Below are positions 26,866 through 35,700 of a DNA stretch of 64,000 nucleotides, piece after piece (the first letter of the stretch is position 1; each line of letters opens with the position of its first letter). The position numbers were made by a program, and so were the translations under genes. The stretch lies in NCBI RefSeq assembly GCF_042653925.1, contig NZ_JBHSFQ010000023.1, forward strand, positions 1 through 64,000, read 5' to 3'. The notes beneath the pieces were generated by a model, which saw only the letters and a list, made by a program, of their open reading frames with translations, had not been told where the DNA came from and made no database searches. The DNA comes from Nocardiopsis_B mangrovi. GTDB taxonomy: Bacteria > Actinomycetota > Actinomycetes > Streptosporangiales > Streptosporangiaceae.

Positions 26866-27788
26866 CGGCGCTGCCCCCTGGAGGTGATGACCTGGGCGAT
26901 GTAGGCGACCGCGATCGTCGCCAGCCCCAGCACGATCGCCACCGCGGCCGAGTAGTTGAACTGCTGGCCGTTGAACGCGAGGTTGTAGGCGTACATGTTG
27001 GGCGTGTAGTAGGTGGAGATCGACGACGTCAGCGACTCCAGCACGTTGGGCTCGTTGAACAGCTGGAAGCTGCCGATGATGGAGAACAGCAGCGCCACCC
27101 CCAGCGCGCCGCGCAGCGCCGGCACCTTGATCGCGACCGCCTTGCGGATCTCGCCGGCGCCGTCGATGTCGGCGGCCTCGTAGATCTCTGACGGGACCGC
27201 GCGCAGGGCCGTGTAGAGGATCAGCATGTTGTAGCCGACGAACTCCCAGGTGACCACGTTGCCGATCGACGCCAGGAGCCAGTCCGCGCCGAGCAGGTCG
27301 GGGACGGGCAGCCCGAGCCCGTCGCGGAGGTCGGCGGCGAGCCCGAACTCGTCGCCGTAGATGAAGCCCCACATCAGCGACGCGACGACGGCCGGCACCG
27401 CGTAGGGCACGAAGATGCCCACGCGGAAGACCTTGGCGAAGCGCAGCATCCCGCTGTCGAGCGCGAGCGCGGCCACCAGCGCCAGGACCAGCATCACCGG
27501 CACCTGCACGACCAGGAACAGCCCGACCCGGCGCATCCCGCTCAGCAGCCGGTCGTCGGTCAGGGCGGCGGTGAAGTTGTCCAGCCCGACGAACACCGTC
27601 CCGCCGACCATGCGCTCCTGGAAGAGGCTGAGGTAGAAGGCGTAGCCGAGCGGCGCCACGATGGCGACCGTGAAGGCGATCATGAACGGGGCCGCGAAGC
27701 CCAGGCCCGCCCAGCGGGTGCGGCCCGTGCTCGTGCCCCGGCGCCGGGGCCGGGCTCCGGGACGGGGACGGGCGGTGGGGGCGGTCAC
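26862..27788 (-). CDS. Carbohydrate ABC permease, MalF type
   Basis: 308 residues with six TM helices; FAAPFMIAFTVAIVAPLGYA opens the membrane domain and EAADIDGAGEIRKAVAIKVP is the EAA loop. GTG start overlaps the ROK stop (GTGA), coupling its translation to the regulator. Pairs with the MalG-type subunit to form the channel. Confidence 0.93.
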   Translation of the reverse strand: MTAPTARPRPGARPRRRGTSTGRTRWAGLGFAAPFMIAFTVAIVAPLGYAFYLSLFQERMVGGTVFVGLDNFTAALTDDRLLSGMRRVGLFLVVQVPVMLVLALVAALALDSGMLRFAKVFRVGIFVPYAVPAVVASLMWGFIYGDEFGLAADLRDGLGLPVPDLLGADWLLASIGNVVTWEFVGYNMLILYTALRAVPSEIYEAADIDGAGEIRKAVAIKVPALRGALGVALLFSIIGSFQLFNEPNVLESLTSSISTYYTPNMYAYNLAFNGQQFNYSAAVAIVLGLATIAVAYIAQVITSRGQRR

Positions 27789-28990
27789 CGCTGCGCCTCC
27801 GCACCCGCCGGGCCGCCGAGCAGCGTCTCCACCCCGGCCTCCAGGGCGAACGTGGCCGCCCCGAGGCTCACCCCGTTGCCCTCCACCGCGCACATGCGCA
27901 GCCTGGCCGCCTCCAGCGGCCGGGTCAGCGCCTGCCGCTTCATCTCGGTCTCGGCCACCGCCCGCAGGCGCTCCCCCAGCTCGGTGCCGACCCAGCCGGC
28001 CAGGACGATCAGCTCCGGGTTCACGATGTTGACGAGGTTGGCCAGCGCGGCGCCCAGGTAGCGGCCGGTCCCGGAGACGGCCGCCAGCGCGGCCGGGTCG
28101 TCGCGGGCCGCCGCTGCGGCGAGGGCGGCGATCCCCTCCTCCTGCCCCGGCGGGACCTCGCCGCCGGCGCGGCGCCACCGCTCCAGGATCGCGGGGGCGC
28201 CGACGAACGCCTCGACGCACCCGGCTCCGCCGCACCGGCACGGCGGGCCGTCGAGGTCGAGCGTGGAGTGGCCCCATTCGCCCGCGCTGTTGGTGACGCC
28301 GCGGTGCAGGGCGCCGCCGATGGCGATGCCGATGCCCACGCCGGTGCCCAGGTTGACCACGACAAGGTCGCCGGACTCCCGGCCGCCGCCGGACCACAGC
28401 TCGGCGGTGGTGATGGCCTTCAGCGGGTTGTCCAGGACCAGCGGCAGCCGCAGGTCGCGTTCGAGCTCGTCGCGCAGGGGGACGTCGTGCCAGTTCCAGT
28501 TGGGGGCGAAGACCGAGGTGCCGCCTTCGGGGTCGACCTGTCCCGGGACGCTGACGCCGACCCCCAGGACGGCGGCGCGGTCGGCGCCGATGACCTCGCC
28601 GGCGGCGCGCACGATGAGCGCCACCACGTCGCCGACGCGGTTGTCCGCGGGATCGAGGGACAGGCGCACCGAGCGCAGCCGCTCCAGGGCGACGTCGTAG
28701 AGGTCGGCGCGTATGTAGGTCTCGGCGACGTCGACGCCGACGACACGTCCGCGCCGGGGGTCCAGCGCGATCCGGGCGGCGGGCCGGCCGCCCCTGCTGC
28801 GCTCGCGCGCGGTCTCGCGCAGGACGCCGACCGCGAGGAGCTCCTTGACGATGCTGGCCACGGTGGCGAAGCTCAGCCCGGTCGCGGCCGCCAGCTCGGT
28901 CCGGTTGGAGGTGGAACGGGCGTGGACATGGCGCAGAACCTCGAAGAGGTTCCCGCGCCGCATCCCGGCCGCGCCCGCTGGGTGGGCCAT
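27785..28990 (-). CDS. ROK-family transcriptional regulator
   Basis: 401 residues. N-terminal MarR-like winged HTH (about 12-75: RTELAAATGLSFATVASIVK) followed by a ROK sugar-kinase-fold domain: VGVDVAETY, NLGTGVGIGI (phosphate loop), the sugar-binding AGEWGHST, and the ROK zinc motif CRCGGAGCVEA. NagC/XylR-type proteins of this layout repress sugar operons and release DNA on binding sugar. ATG after AGAGGATC. First gene of the operon; its promoter overlaps a palindrome (29031-29051), suggesting autoregulation of the whole transport-hydrolysis unit. Confidence 0.94.
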   Translation of the reverse strand: MAHPAGAAGMRRGNLFEVLRHVHARSTSNRTELAAATGLSFATVASIVKELLAVGVLRETARERSRGGRPAARIALDPRRGRVVGVDVAETYIRADLYDVALERLRSVRLSLDPADNRVGDVVALIVRAAGEVIGADRAAVLGVGVSVPGQVDPEGGTSVFAPNWNWHDVPLRDELERDLRLPLVLDNPLKAITTAELWSGGGRESGDLVVVNLGTGVGIGIAIGGALHRGVTNSAGEWGHSTLDLDGPPCRCGGAGCVEAFVGAPAILERWRRAGGEVPPGQEEGIAALAAAAARDDPAALAAVSGTGRYLGAALANLVNIVNPELIVLAGWVGTELGERLRAVAETEMKRQALTRPLEAARLRMCAVEGNGVSLGAATFALEAGVETLLGGPAGAEAQR

Positions 28991-29021
28991 GCGGATCCTC
29001 TCTACCGGAGTGACGCGAACC

Positions 29022-29051
29022 ACATTACATTTATTACAAGGGTTGTAAATA
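29022..29051 (-). promoter_or_regulatory. ROK promoter with overlapping operator palindrome
   Basis: Minus strand: -35 TTTACA (29049-29044), 16-nt spacer, -10 TAATGT (29027-29022). Over it lies the inverted repeat TTACAA-GGG-TTGTAA (29034-29048), an AT-rich island in GC-rich DNA. Inferred ROK operator. The rest of the gap to 29348 shows no gene. Confidence 0.65.
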
Positions 29052-29348
29052 CCCATGAAATAAAGGACGTCGGTGGGGCGCCGCACCAGCGCAGTGGCGC
29101 CCCGCCGCACCTTTCGCGCGCCCGCGACCAGGACGTTCACCTCCGCCCCCGCACACCGGACCGCCGCTCGCGCGCTCCGGGTCCCGACGCCGGCCGCGAT
29201 GGCGGCCCGGGGGTGCCGTCGACCGGGGGGCGCCGGGCGGGCCGGACGGAGCGGGGGATCGCCGGCATGCGCGACAATCCCCTGTATCACCGCGTCACCC
29301 GGCGCACGCCATGATCCGCGCCGCGACCGGCGGGAAGGGGCACCCTCG

Positions 29349-30173
29349 TTGCACGGCACCCCCGCACCCGACCCCGGCCCGCCGGCCCCGGGCGTCGACA
29401 CCACCGTCCCCCACTCGGCACGCGTCTACGACTGGTGGCTGGGCGGCAAGGACAACTACGCGGTCGACCGGGAGATGGGCCGCGCGTTCGTCGACGCCAT
29501 CCCCACCGTGCGCTTCATGGCGCGGCAGAACCGCGACTTCATGCACCGTGCGGTGCGCCACCTCGTCCGCGAGGCCGGGATCCGGCAGTTCCTGGACATC
29601 GGCACCGGTATCCCCACCAGCCCCAACCTGCACGAGGTCGCCCAGGCCGTCGCGCCCGAGTCCCGCGTGGTCTACGTCGACAACGACCCCGTGGTGCTGC
29701 TGCACGCCCGAGCGCTCATGATCAGCGCCCCGCAGGGCCGCAGCGCCTACATCCAGGCCGACCTGACCGACCCCGCCGGGCTGCTGGACGACCCGGTGCT
29801 GACCGCGACGCTGGACCTGGACCGGCCGGTCGCGCTGACCCTCGTGGCCATCCTGATGCTGCTCGACGACGAGGACGACCCCTGGGGCAAGGTCCGCGGA
29901 CTGCTGGACGCCCTGCCGTCGGGCAGCCACGTCGTGATCAGCCACCCCGGCCCCGAGTTCGACCCCGGCGCGATCGGCCGGGTCACCGCGCACGCCCGGG
30001 AGGCGGGCATGACGCTGGTCCCGCGCACGCGCACCGACGTCGCCCGGTTCTTCGCCGACTGGGAATGGGTCGCCCCCGGGATCGTTCCGGTGATGGCCTG
30101 GCACCCGGAGGCACGGCGCCCGATCGACCCCGAGGCCGCGTACTACTGGGCCGGCGTCGCCCGCAAGCCCTGA
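29349..30173 (+). CDS. SAM-dependent methyltransferase, DUF574/Methyltransf_19 type
   Basis: 274 residues. Belongs to the large actinobacterial family typified by PHSARVYDWWLGGKDNYAVD at the N-terminus, QFLDIGTGIPTSPN (SAM motif I), VVYVDNDPVVLLHAR (motif II acidic residue) and the C-terminal WHPE. Only the N-terminal signature precedes the Rossmann domain. Start TTG 29349 is chosen because GGAAGGGG lies about 8 nt upstream and the family signature begins about 20 residues later. Substrate unknown; such genes are abundant in Streptomyces and Nocardiopsis. Followed by a hairpin terminator. Confidence 0.9.
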   Translation: MHGTPAPDPGPPAPGVDTTVPHSARVYDWWLGGKDNYAVDREMGRAFVDAIPTVRFMARQNRDFMHRAVRHLVREAGIRQFLDIGTGIPTSPNLHEVAQAVAPESRVVYVDNDPVVLLHARALMISAPQGRSAYIQADLTDPAGLLDDPVLTATLDLDRPVALTLVAILMLLDDEDDPWGKVRGLLDALPSGSHVVISHPGPEFDPGAIGRVTAHAREAGMTLVPRTRTDVARFFADWEWVAPGIVPVMAWHPEARRPIDPEAAYYWAGVARKP

Positions 30174-30177
30174 CCGG

Positions 30178-30209
30178 GAAGGGCACGACGGTACCGCCCG
30201 CGTGCCTTC
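30178..30209 (+). terminator. Terminator hairpin after methyltransferase
   Basis: Arms gaagggcacg (30178-30187) and cgtgccttc (30201-30209) form a 9-bp stem with one bulged G, followed by a pyrimidine-rich tract. Confidence 0.6.
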
Positions 30210-30458
30210 TCCGTCCCTCCTCCCCTCCCTTCTTCTCACAGCCCTGCCGGCACACGGCTCCGGAACCGCCGCCCGGAGCCCGGAACCCAGAGCCCGCCGC
30301 CCCGCCAAGCGCACCCTCCTCGTCGCCGGTCCGGCGCCGGGCCGCCGCGCCGGACGCATGGCGTGCGCGGGCGCGGGGTAGCGGCGACGGGGACGCCGTC
30401 GCCGTACGGCCGCGCGGCGGCGACACCCCCTGGGGACGCCGGGCACGAGGGAGACCGA

Positions 30459-31424
30459 ATGCAGATCGGGTACAAGCTGTTCGCCGAGGCATACTCGCCG
30501 CAGGAGCTGGTCCGCCAAGCGGTGCGCGCCGAGGCGGCGGGGTTCGACTTCGTCGAGATCAGCGACCACTACCACCCGTGGCTGGAGAACCACGGCCACT
30601 CCGGCTTCGCCTGGTCCATCCTGGCCGCCATCGCGGCGACAACCGACCGCATCGGCCTCGTGACCGGGGTGACCTGCCCGTTCATCCGCTACCACCCGGC
30701 GATCATCGCCCAGGCGGCGGCGACCACCGCCCTGCTGTCCGACGGCAGGTTCACGCTCGGTGTCGGGTCGGGCGAGCGGCTGAACGAGCACGTGGTGGGC
30801 CGGGGCTGGCCGGCCGTCGCCCAGAGGCAGGCCATGCTGCGGGAGTCGCTGGAGATCATCCGGCTGCTGTGGCTGGGCGGATACCGCTCCTACCAGGGCG
30901 AGCACCTGGCGCTGGAGGACGCGCGCGTGTTCGACCTCCCCGACACGCCTCCCGGGATCGCGATCGCCGCGGGCGGCCCGGGCTCCGCACGCCTGGCGGC
31001 GGAGCTCGGCGACGCGCTCTTCACCACCGAGCCCAGGGCGGACCTCGTCCGCGCCTACACCGAGGCCGGAGGCGGCGGGGCCCGCTACGCCGAGATCCCG
31101 CTGGCGTGGGCGCCCGATGACGCCACCGCGCTCGCCTCGGCGCACGAGAAGTTCCGGTTCGGGCTGACCGGCTGGAAGGTGCAGTCGGAGCTGCCGAACC
31201 CGGTCAACTTCGAGGCCGCCACCGCGTTCATCTCGCCCGGCCACATGCAGGACACCTTCGGCTACGGCCCCGGGGCGGCCGGCCACCTCGCCGTGGCCCA
31301 GCGGTTCGTCGACGCCGGATACGACCACCTCGCCCTGATCAACGCCGGTCCCGACCCCGACGGCTTCTTCGACTTCTACACCGCGGAACTGGCCGCTCCG
31401 CTCCGCCACATGCGCAGCGACTGA
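30459..31424 (+). CDS. F420-dependent LLM-class oxidoreductase (TIGR03557-like)
   Basis: 321 residues. Luciferase-like TIM-barrel: MQIGYKLFAEAYSPQELVRQ, FVEISDHYHPWLENHGHSGF, the F420-contact LVTGVTCP and YHPAIIAQAAAT, and GVGSGERLNEH. These are the marks of F420-dependent glucose-6-phosphate dehydrogenase-related proteins. Oxidises or reduces an unknown alcohol or carbonyl with F420. ATG 30459 preceded by GAGGGAG; the upstream in-frame extension to 30363 lacks homology. Monocistronic. Confidence 0.93.
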   Translation: MQIGYKLFAEAYSPQELVRQAVRAEAAGFDFVEISDHYHPWLENHGHSGFAWSILAAIAATTDRIGLVTGVTCPFIRYHPAIIAQAAATTALLSDGRFTLGVGSGERLNEHVVGRGWPAVAQRQAMLRESLEIIRLLWLGGYRSYQGEHLALEDARVFDLPDTPPGIAIAAGGPGSARLAAELGDALFTTEPRADLVRAYTEAGGGGARYAEIPLAWAPDDATALASAHEKFRFGLTGWKVQSELPNPVNFEAATAFISPGHMQDTFGYGPGAAGHLAVAQRFVDAGYDHLALINAGPDPDGFFDFYTAELAAPLRHMRSD

Positions 31425-31537
31425 CACCGGCCGCCGATGCTCCATGCCCCGGTGCGGCCGGCCCCGCGGCGCACCCGCACGCACGGGTCCCGGGCCGCCG
31501 CCGTGGCCGGCGGCACGGGTCGGTCGAGCCGTGCTTC

Positions 31538-32044
31538 TCAGCGAGGGAAGGGCCCCGCTCCCGGCCACGGGCCCGCCCCGGGGCCCGGGCCGGCGTTCTT
31601 CTCGCGGAGGCGGTCGAGGCGGCGGCGGTCGCGCTTGGTGGGGCGGCCCGCGCCGCGTTCGCGGACGGCGGTGCGCACCAGCGCCTCCGGCGGCGGGGCC
31701 GGGGTCGACTCGGTGTAGCAGCGCACGGCGAGGGGCGCCCCGACGCGCTTCTCGATGACGTGGTCGACGCGCACCGTGCGGGTGATGCCGTTGCCCCGCA
31801 GCCGGACCTCGTCGCCCACCGACACCGACGTCGCGGCCTTGGCGGGCCGGTCGTTGACCCGCACGTGACCGCCGCGGCACGCCTGGGCGGCGTCCGCGCG
31901 CGTCTTGGTCATGCGCACCGCCCACAGCCACTTGTCGACGCGCGTGGCGGCCGGCCCGGCCGGCAAGGGCCGGACCGGGGCCGCGGCGGCCGGGTCGGGG
32001 TCCCCGGCCTGCGGCCGGGCGGCGTCGTCTGCCGGGTCGTGCAC
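31538..32044 (-). CDS. S4-domain RNA-binding protein (Hsp15-like)
   Basis: 168 residues. The S4 fold occupies about 35-95: RVDKWLWAVRMTKTRADAAQ, GHVRVNDRPAKAATSVSVGD. The C-terminal tail is basic (RPTKRDRRRLDRLREKN), like ribosome-associated Hsp15/YabO proteins that bind rRNA on stalled 50S subunits. The N-terminal 30 residues are an Ala/Pro-rich extension. GTG start. The end of the IS605-type remnant lies just upstream, so its original promoter region may have been disturbed. Confidence 0.9.
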   Translation of the reverse strand: MHDPADDAARPQAGDPDPAAAAPVRPLPAGPAATRVDKWLWAVRMTKTRADAAQACRGGHVRVNDRPAKAATSVSVGDEVRLRGNGITRTVRVDHVIEKRVGAPLAVRCYTESTPAPPPEALVRTAVRERGAGRPTKRDRRRLDRLREKNAGPGPGAGPWPGAGPFPR

Positions 32045-32282
32045 GCTGGAGTCCTGTCCGTCGCTCGCACGGGCTCCCCGTGCGGGAGCCCCTCAGGTGC
32101 ACTGTATTGACCTCCGCCTCCTCGCGCCAAAGCACGGGGATTCTCCATCTGCCGTGGCCCCGTCCTCGGGACCGCTGGCTCCGGGTGGGTTCGTGGTTCC
32201 TCCCCACGCAGGGTGGGGGTTGTGCGCGCTGCCAGGCCCTCCCCTGGTCTTACGTGCGCTCCGCAGGCGTTTACCTCCGCCG

Positions 32283-32600
32283 TTACCGACGTCGGGCCCC
32301 CGGTCCGGGGGTGGGTGGTTCTGTGAGTGGTTCTGTCGCCGCGAGGATGCGGCGCCCAACGTATCGGACATTCTTTGCGGCGTTGAAGTCCCGGTCATGC
32401 GTGGCGCGGCAGGCGGATTCCGGGCAGATCCAGGTGCGGATCTCGAGGGGTTTGGGGCCATCGCGGAATCCGCATGCCGAGCAGATCCGCGAGCTGGGAA
32501 ACCACCGGCCGACCTTGGCGAAGCCATCGAACTGCGGTTGGGATCTGGCCGACTGCAATAATTTCCGCACTGGCGGGTACTGCATCTTCCTCATGCCCGC
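32283..32600 (-). pseudogene. TnpB (IS605 OrfB) C-terminal remnant
   Basis: The minus-strand frame carries the OrfB zinc ribbon and last RuvC motif: FPSSRICSACGF, IRTWICPESACRATHDRDFN, AAKNV. The second Cys pair has one extra residue (C-x3-C instead of C-x2-C), the N-terminal about 270 residues are missing, and the frame ends in a Pro-rich tail. A dead TnpB. The sequence between here and about 32060 could be the former guide-RNA (omega-RNA) and right-end region, which I cannot define. Confidence 0.8.
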
Positions 32601-32715
32601 CCACGTGGTTTTCATGATCAAGTACCGGCACAACGTCTTCACCGACGCCCATCTGACCGAATGGAAGAAAACACGCGCAACGCGCGACCTTCGAAACCGG
32701 ACTGGTCGAGTTCAA
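32566..32715 (+). pseudogene. TnpA (IS200/IS605 Y1 transposase) N-terminal remnant
   Basis: The plus strand reads YCIFLMPAHVVFMIKYRHNV then FTDAHLTEW, matching the start of Y1 transposases (HLVFVTKYRxKVFTDAHL). Homology then continues in another frame (FETGLVEFN), showing a frameshift near 32680. The catalytic HUH and Tyr regions are absent. Divergent from the TnpB remnant, as in IS605 elements. Confidence 0.78.
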
Positions 32716-32741
32716 CCCCCGCCGGGACGGCGCCACGACGG

Positions 32742-35700
32742 CTACGGGACGAGGTCCACTTGCACTTCCGCCGTCACGCCGTTGACCTCGACGGAGAGCG
32801 TGATCTCGCCGGTGCGCAGCGCGGCGAGCTCGCCGGTCCCGGGGTCGAACACGGCCAGCGCCCGCCGGGGGTGGTCGCCGTCGACGGGACCGATGTGCAC
32901 CCCATCCCCACCGGACCAGTCCGCGCCGACGGGGTAGGCGACCGCGACCGTGCGGTCCGCCTGGGTGAGCTCCGCCCCGATGTCGGCCGTCTCCCCCACC
33001 GCCAGCCGCTCGGGCGCGACGATCCGCAGGTCGTCGACGTGCGGCCGGATCTGCGCGGCGATCCAGTCCGGCCCGCCCTCGTAGGGGCGCGCGGCGGCGC
33101 GTCGCTGCTCGCGCTCGGAGATCCGGTCCACCCCCAGCAGCGTCCAGCCGCTGAAGCCGCCCTCGTCGGTGCCGCCTCCGGGGGACTTCGCCGCGTTGCC
33201 GTTCACCAGGTAGGGCACCCCGTCGACGCTGGAGGCGCTGAAGGCGCCGACGTGGCCGCCGACGAACACCGCCCCCTTCCCGGTGTCGTGCTGGAAGTCC
33301 GCCAGCCAGTCCTCGATCAGGGCCGCCTCGTTGCGGTCGGCCAACCGGCTGTTCTGGGCCGGGAGGGGATCGCGCGGCGGGTGGTGGGCGACGACCGCGA
33401 CCGAGTCGACGGCGGGGTCGTCGCGCGCCGCGTCCAGCCGGTCGCGGAGGTAGGGGATCTGGCCCGCCGATCCGCCGCGAAGCGTGCCCATGGAGCTGTC
33501 GAGGGTGATGAAGCGCGTCCCCTCGTGGTCGAACGTCGTGTAGGGGTCGCCGAAGTGCTCGGTGAACCCGTCGATGGACGCGCCCATCACCTCGTGGTTC
33601 CCGGGGACGTAGTGGAAGGGCAGCTCGCCCTCCAGTTCCTCGTCGAGGATCCGCCGGGCGAGGGCGAAGTCGGCGTCGGACGCCTCGTCGACGAAGTCGC
33701 CGGCGATGATCAGGAAATCGGGGCGGGCGGCGCGGATCTCCCTCAAGGTCCTCCGGGCGCCCTCCACCAGGGCGGAGTCGGGGTCGGCGGCCACGAACTG
33801 GGCGTCGGACATGACCGCGAAGCGCCAGTCGGCGCCGCCGAGCCCACCGTCGGTGACCACCACGTCGTCGCGGACCGGCGCGCCGGGCGGCACGTCGAGG
33901 GCCGGGGCCGACAGGAGGTAGAGGTCGTCGAGGACGACCTCGCCGGTGTAGGAGCGATCGGCCGAGGTCTCGATGGTGTAGAAGCGGCTGACCGTCACGG
34001 GCTGCGGCAGCGCTTCGGGGACGGGGATCTCGATCTCCCGCCAGCCCGACCAGTCGATGTGCGGGCCGTAGATGGAGTGGGCGCGGCCGGTGGCGTCGAC
34101 CACGGTGAACGCGGTCCACTCGCCTTGGCCGGCGCCGTACACCGAGATGCCCACCGCGCGGGTCCGCCCCGGCACCCCCAGCGGGGCGGGCGGATAGGCG
34201 TAGGCGGTGCGGGTCCCGGTGGAGAGCGTGAAGTCGTAGGAGAGACGCAGGCCGGGGCCGGTGCGGCCGTCGGCGGGTGCGACGGCGGCGGTGCCGCGTG
34301 CGGAGTCGGCGCGCCAGTCGGCGGCGTCGTCGAAGCCGGCCGCCTCGTGCCGTTCGACGCCGACGGTCACGCCGACCGGGGCCGTCAGGTCGCCGACGCG
34401 CGCCGTGACCACCGCCGCGCCCGAGTCCGCGCGGGCGGTGGCGGTGAACCGGCCGTCGTCGCCGGGGGCGATGTCGAGCAGGGCCGTGTCGTACTCCAGC
34501 GTGACATCGGCGGGTTCGATGGGGGCCGAATTCCCGTGCTCGTCGTAGCCCACGATGCCGAAGGCGCCCGTTGCGCCGTCGCCGGTGAGGTTGACGCCGG
34601 AGGTGTCGGCGGCCAGCCGGGCTGCCTCGCCCAGCACGTGGAGTTCGACGTCGCCGGTGACGCGGCCCGATCGTGCGGTGACGGTCGCCGTCCCGGGGCG
34701 GCCGGCGCGGAACACGCCGCCGTCGACCTCGCCGCGCGTCGCGCTCCAGCGCGGCCGGGGCGGGTCGGTGACAGGGGCGAACGCCTCGTCATGGGCGGTG
34801 GCGGTCAGCACCCGCGTCAACCCGGAGAAGACGCGGTCGGGGCGTCCGCCGGGGACGGGCGACGCGGTGGGCGCCAGGGCCGGGTCGATGGCCGTGGCCA
34901 CGCGGAAGGCGTGCGCCCGGCCGCTGGACTCGGGGGCATAGACCGCGAGGCCGTTGGGGACGGGCCGCTCCTCGCCGTCGTTGGGCACGTTGCGCACCCC
35001 CACCGACGCCTCTCCGGGCGGGCGGGCCACGAGCGTCGAGGATCCCCCGCCGTCGAGTTCCAGCCCGACCTCGGCGCCCTCGGCGACCAGCCGCTCCCCC
35101 ATCTCGGGCAGGGTCGCGGCCCGGCTGCCGGTGGCGGCGCCGTCCGCGGTCACGATGATGACGCGGCGGCCGTCGGCGGAGAAGCCGATGGCGGTGCGGG
35201 CCGCGCGCGAGACCGCCTCGACCTCCTGCACGACGCCGTCGGCGACGAGCAGGTGGCGCCCGCCCACGGCGGTGCGCACGCCGTCGCCGTCCTCGGTCGC
35301 GGCGGTGAACGCGACGTCGACGGGGTCGCCCTCGGCCAGCCCGGCCAGCGTCGCGGCGCCGTCCTCCCTGCCGAGCAGGACGGTCGCGCCGCCGGGGATA
35401 TCCCCTTCGCCCGGGGTGTCCGAGATCGCCTCCACCCGGCCGTCGACGACGAGCACCTCGGTGACCTCGTCGGCCGCGCCGACCGGCCGGGTGCGCGGGT
35501 GGTCGCCCCACAGGGCCGTGTAGCCGCCGATCTCGCCGGTGCCCAGGGCGGCGGAGTTGAGCGCGTCGAGGGCGACGTCGCCGGAGGGGAGCGTCGCCGT
35601 CCCGGAGAACAGCAGGTCCTGGACCCGGCCGACCCCTGAGGCGTCGAAGGTGGCGGAGAGCTCCCATCCCTGCTGAGGGGACAGGACGACCTCGCCGTCG

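Noticed and set aside
32661..35639. 992-codon open frame antisense to the phosphodiesterase gene
   Set aside because: Low-complexity Val/Gly/Arg/Asp composition; a mirror of a strongly supported coding frame.
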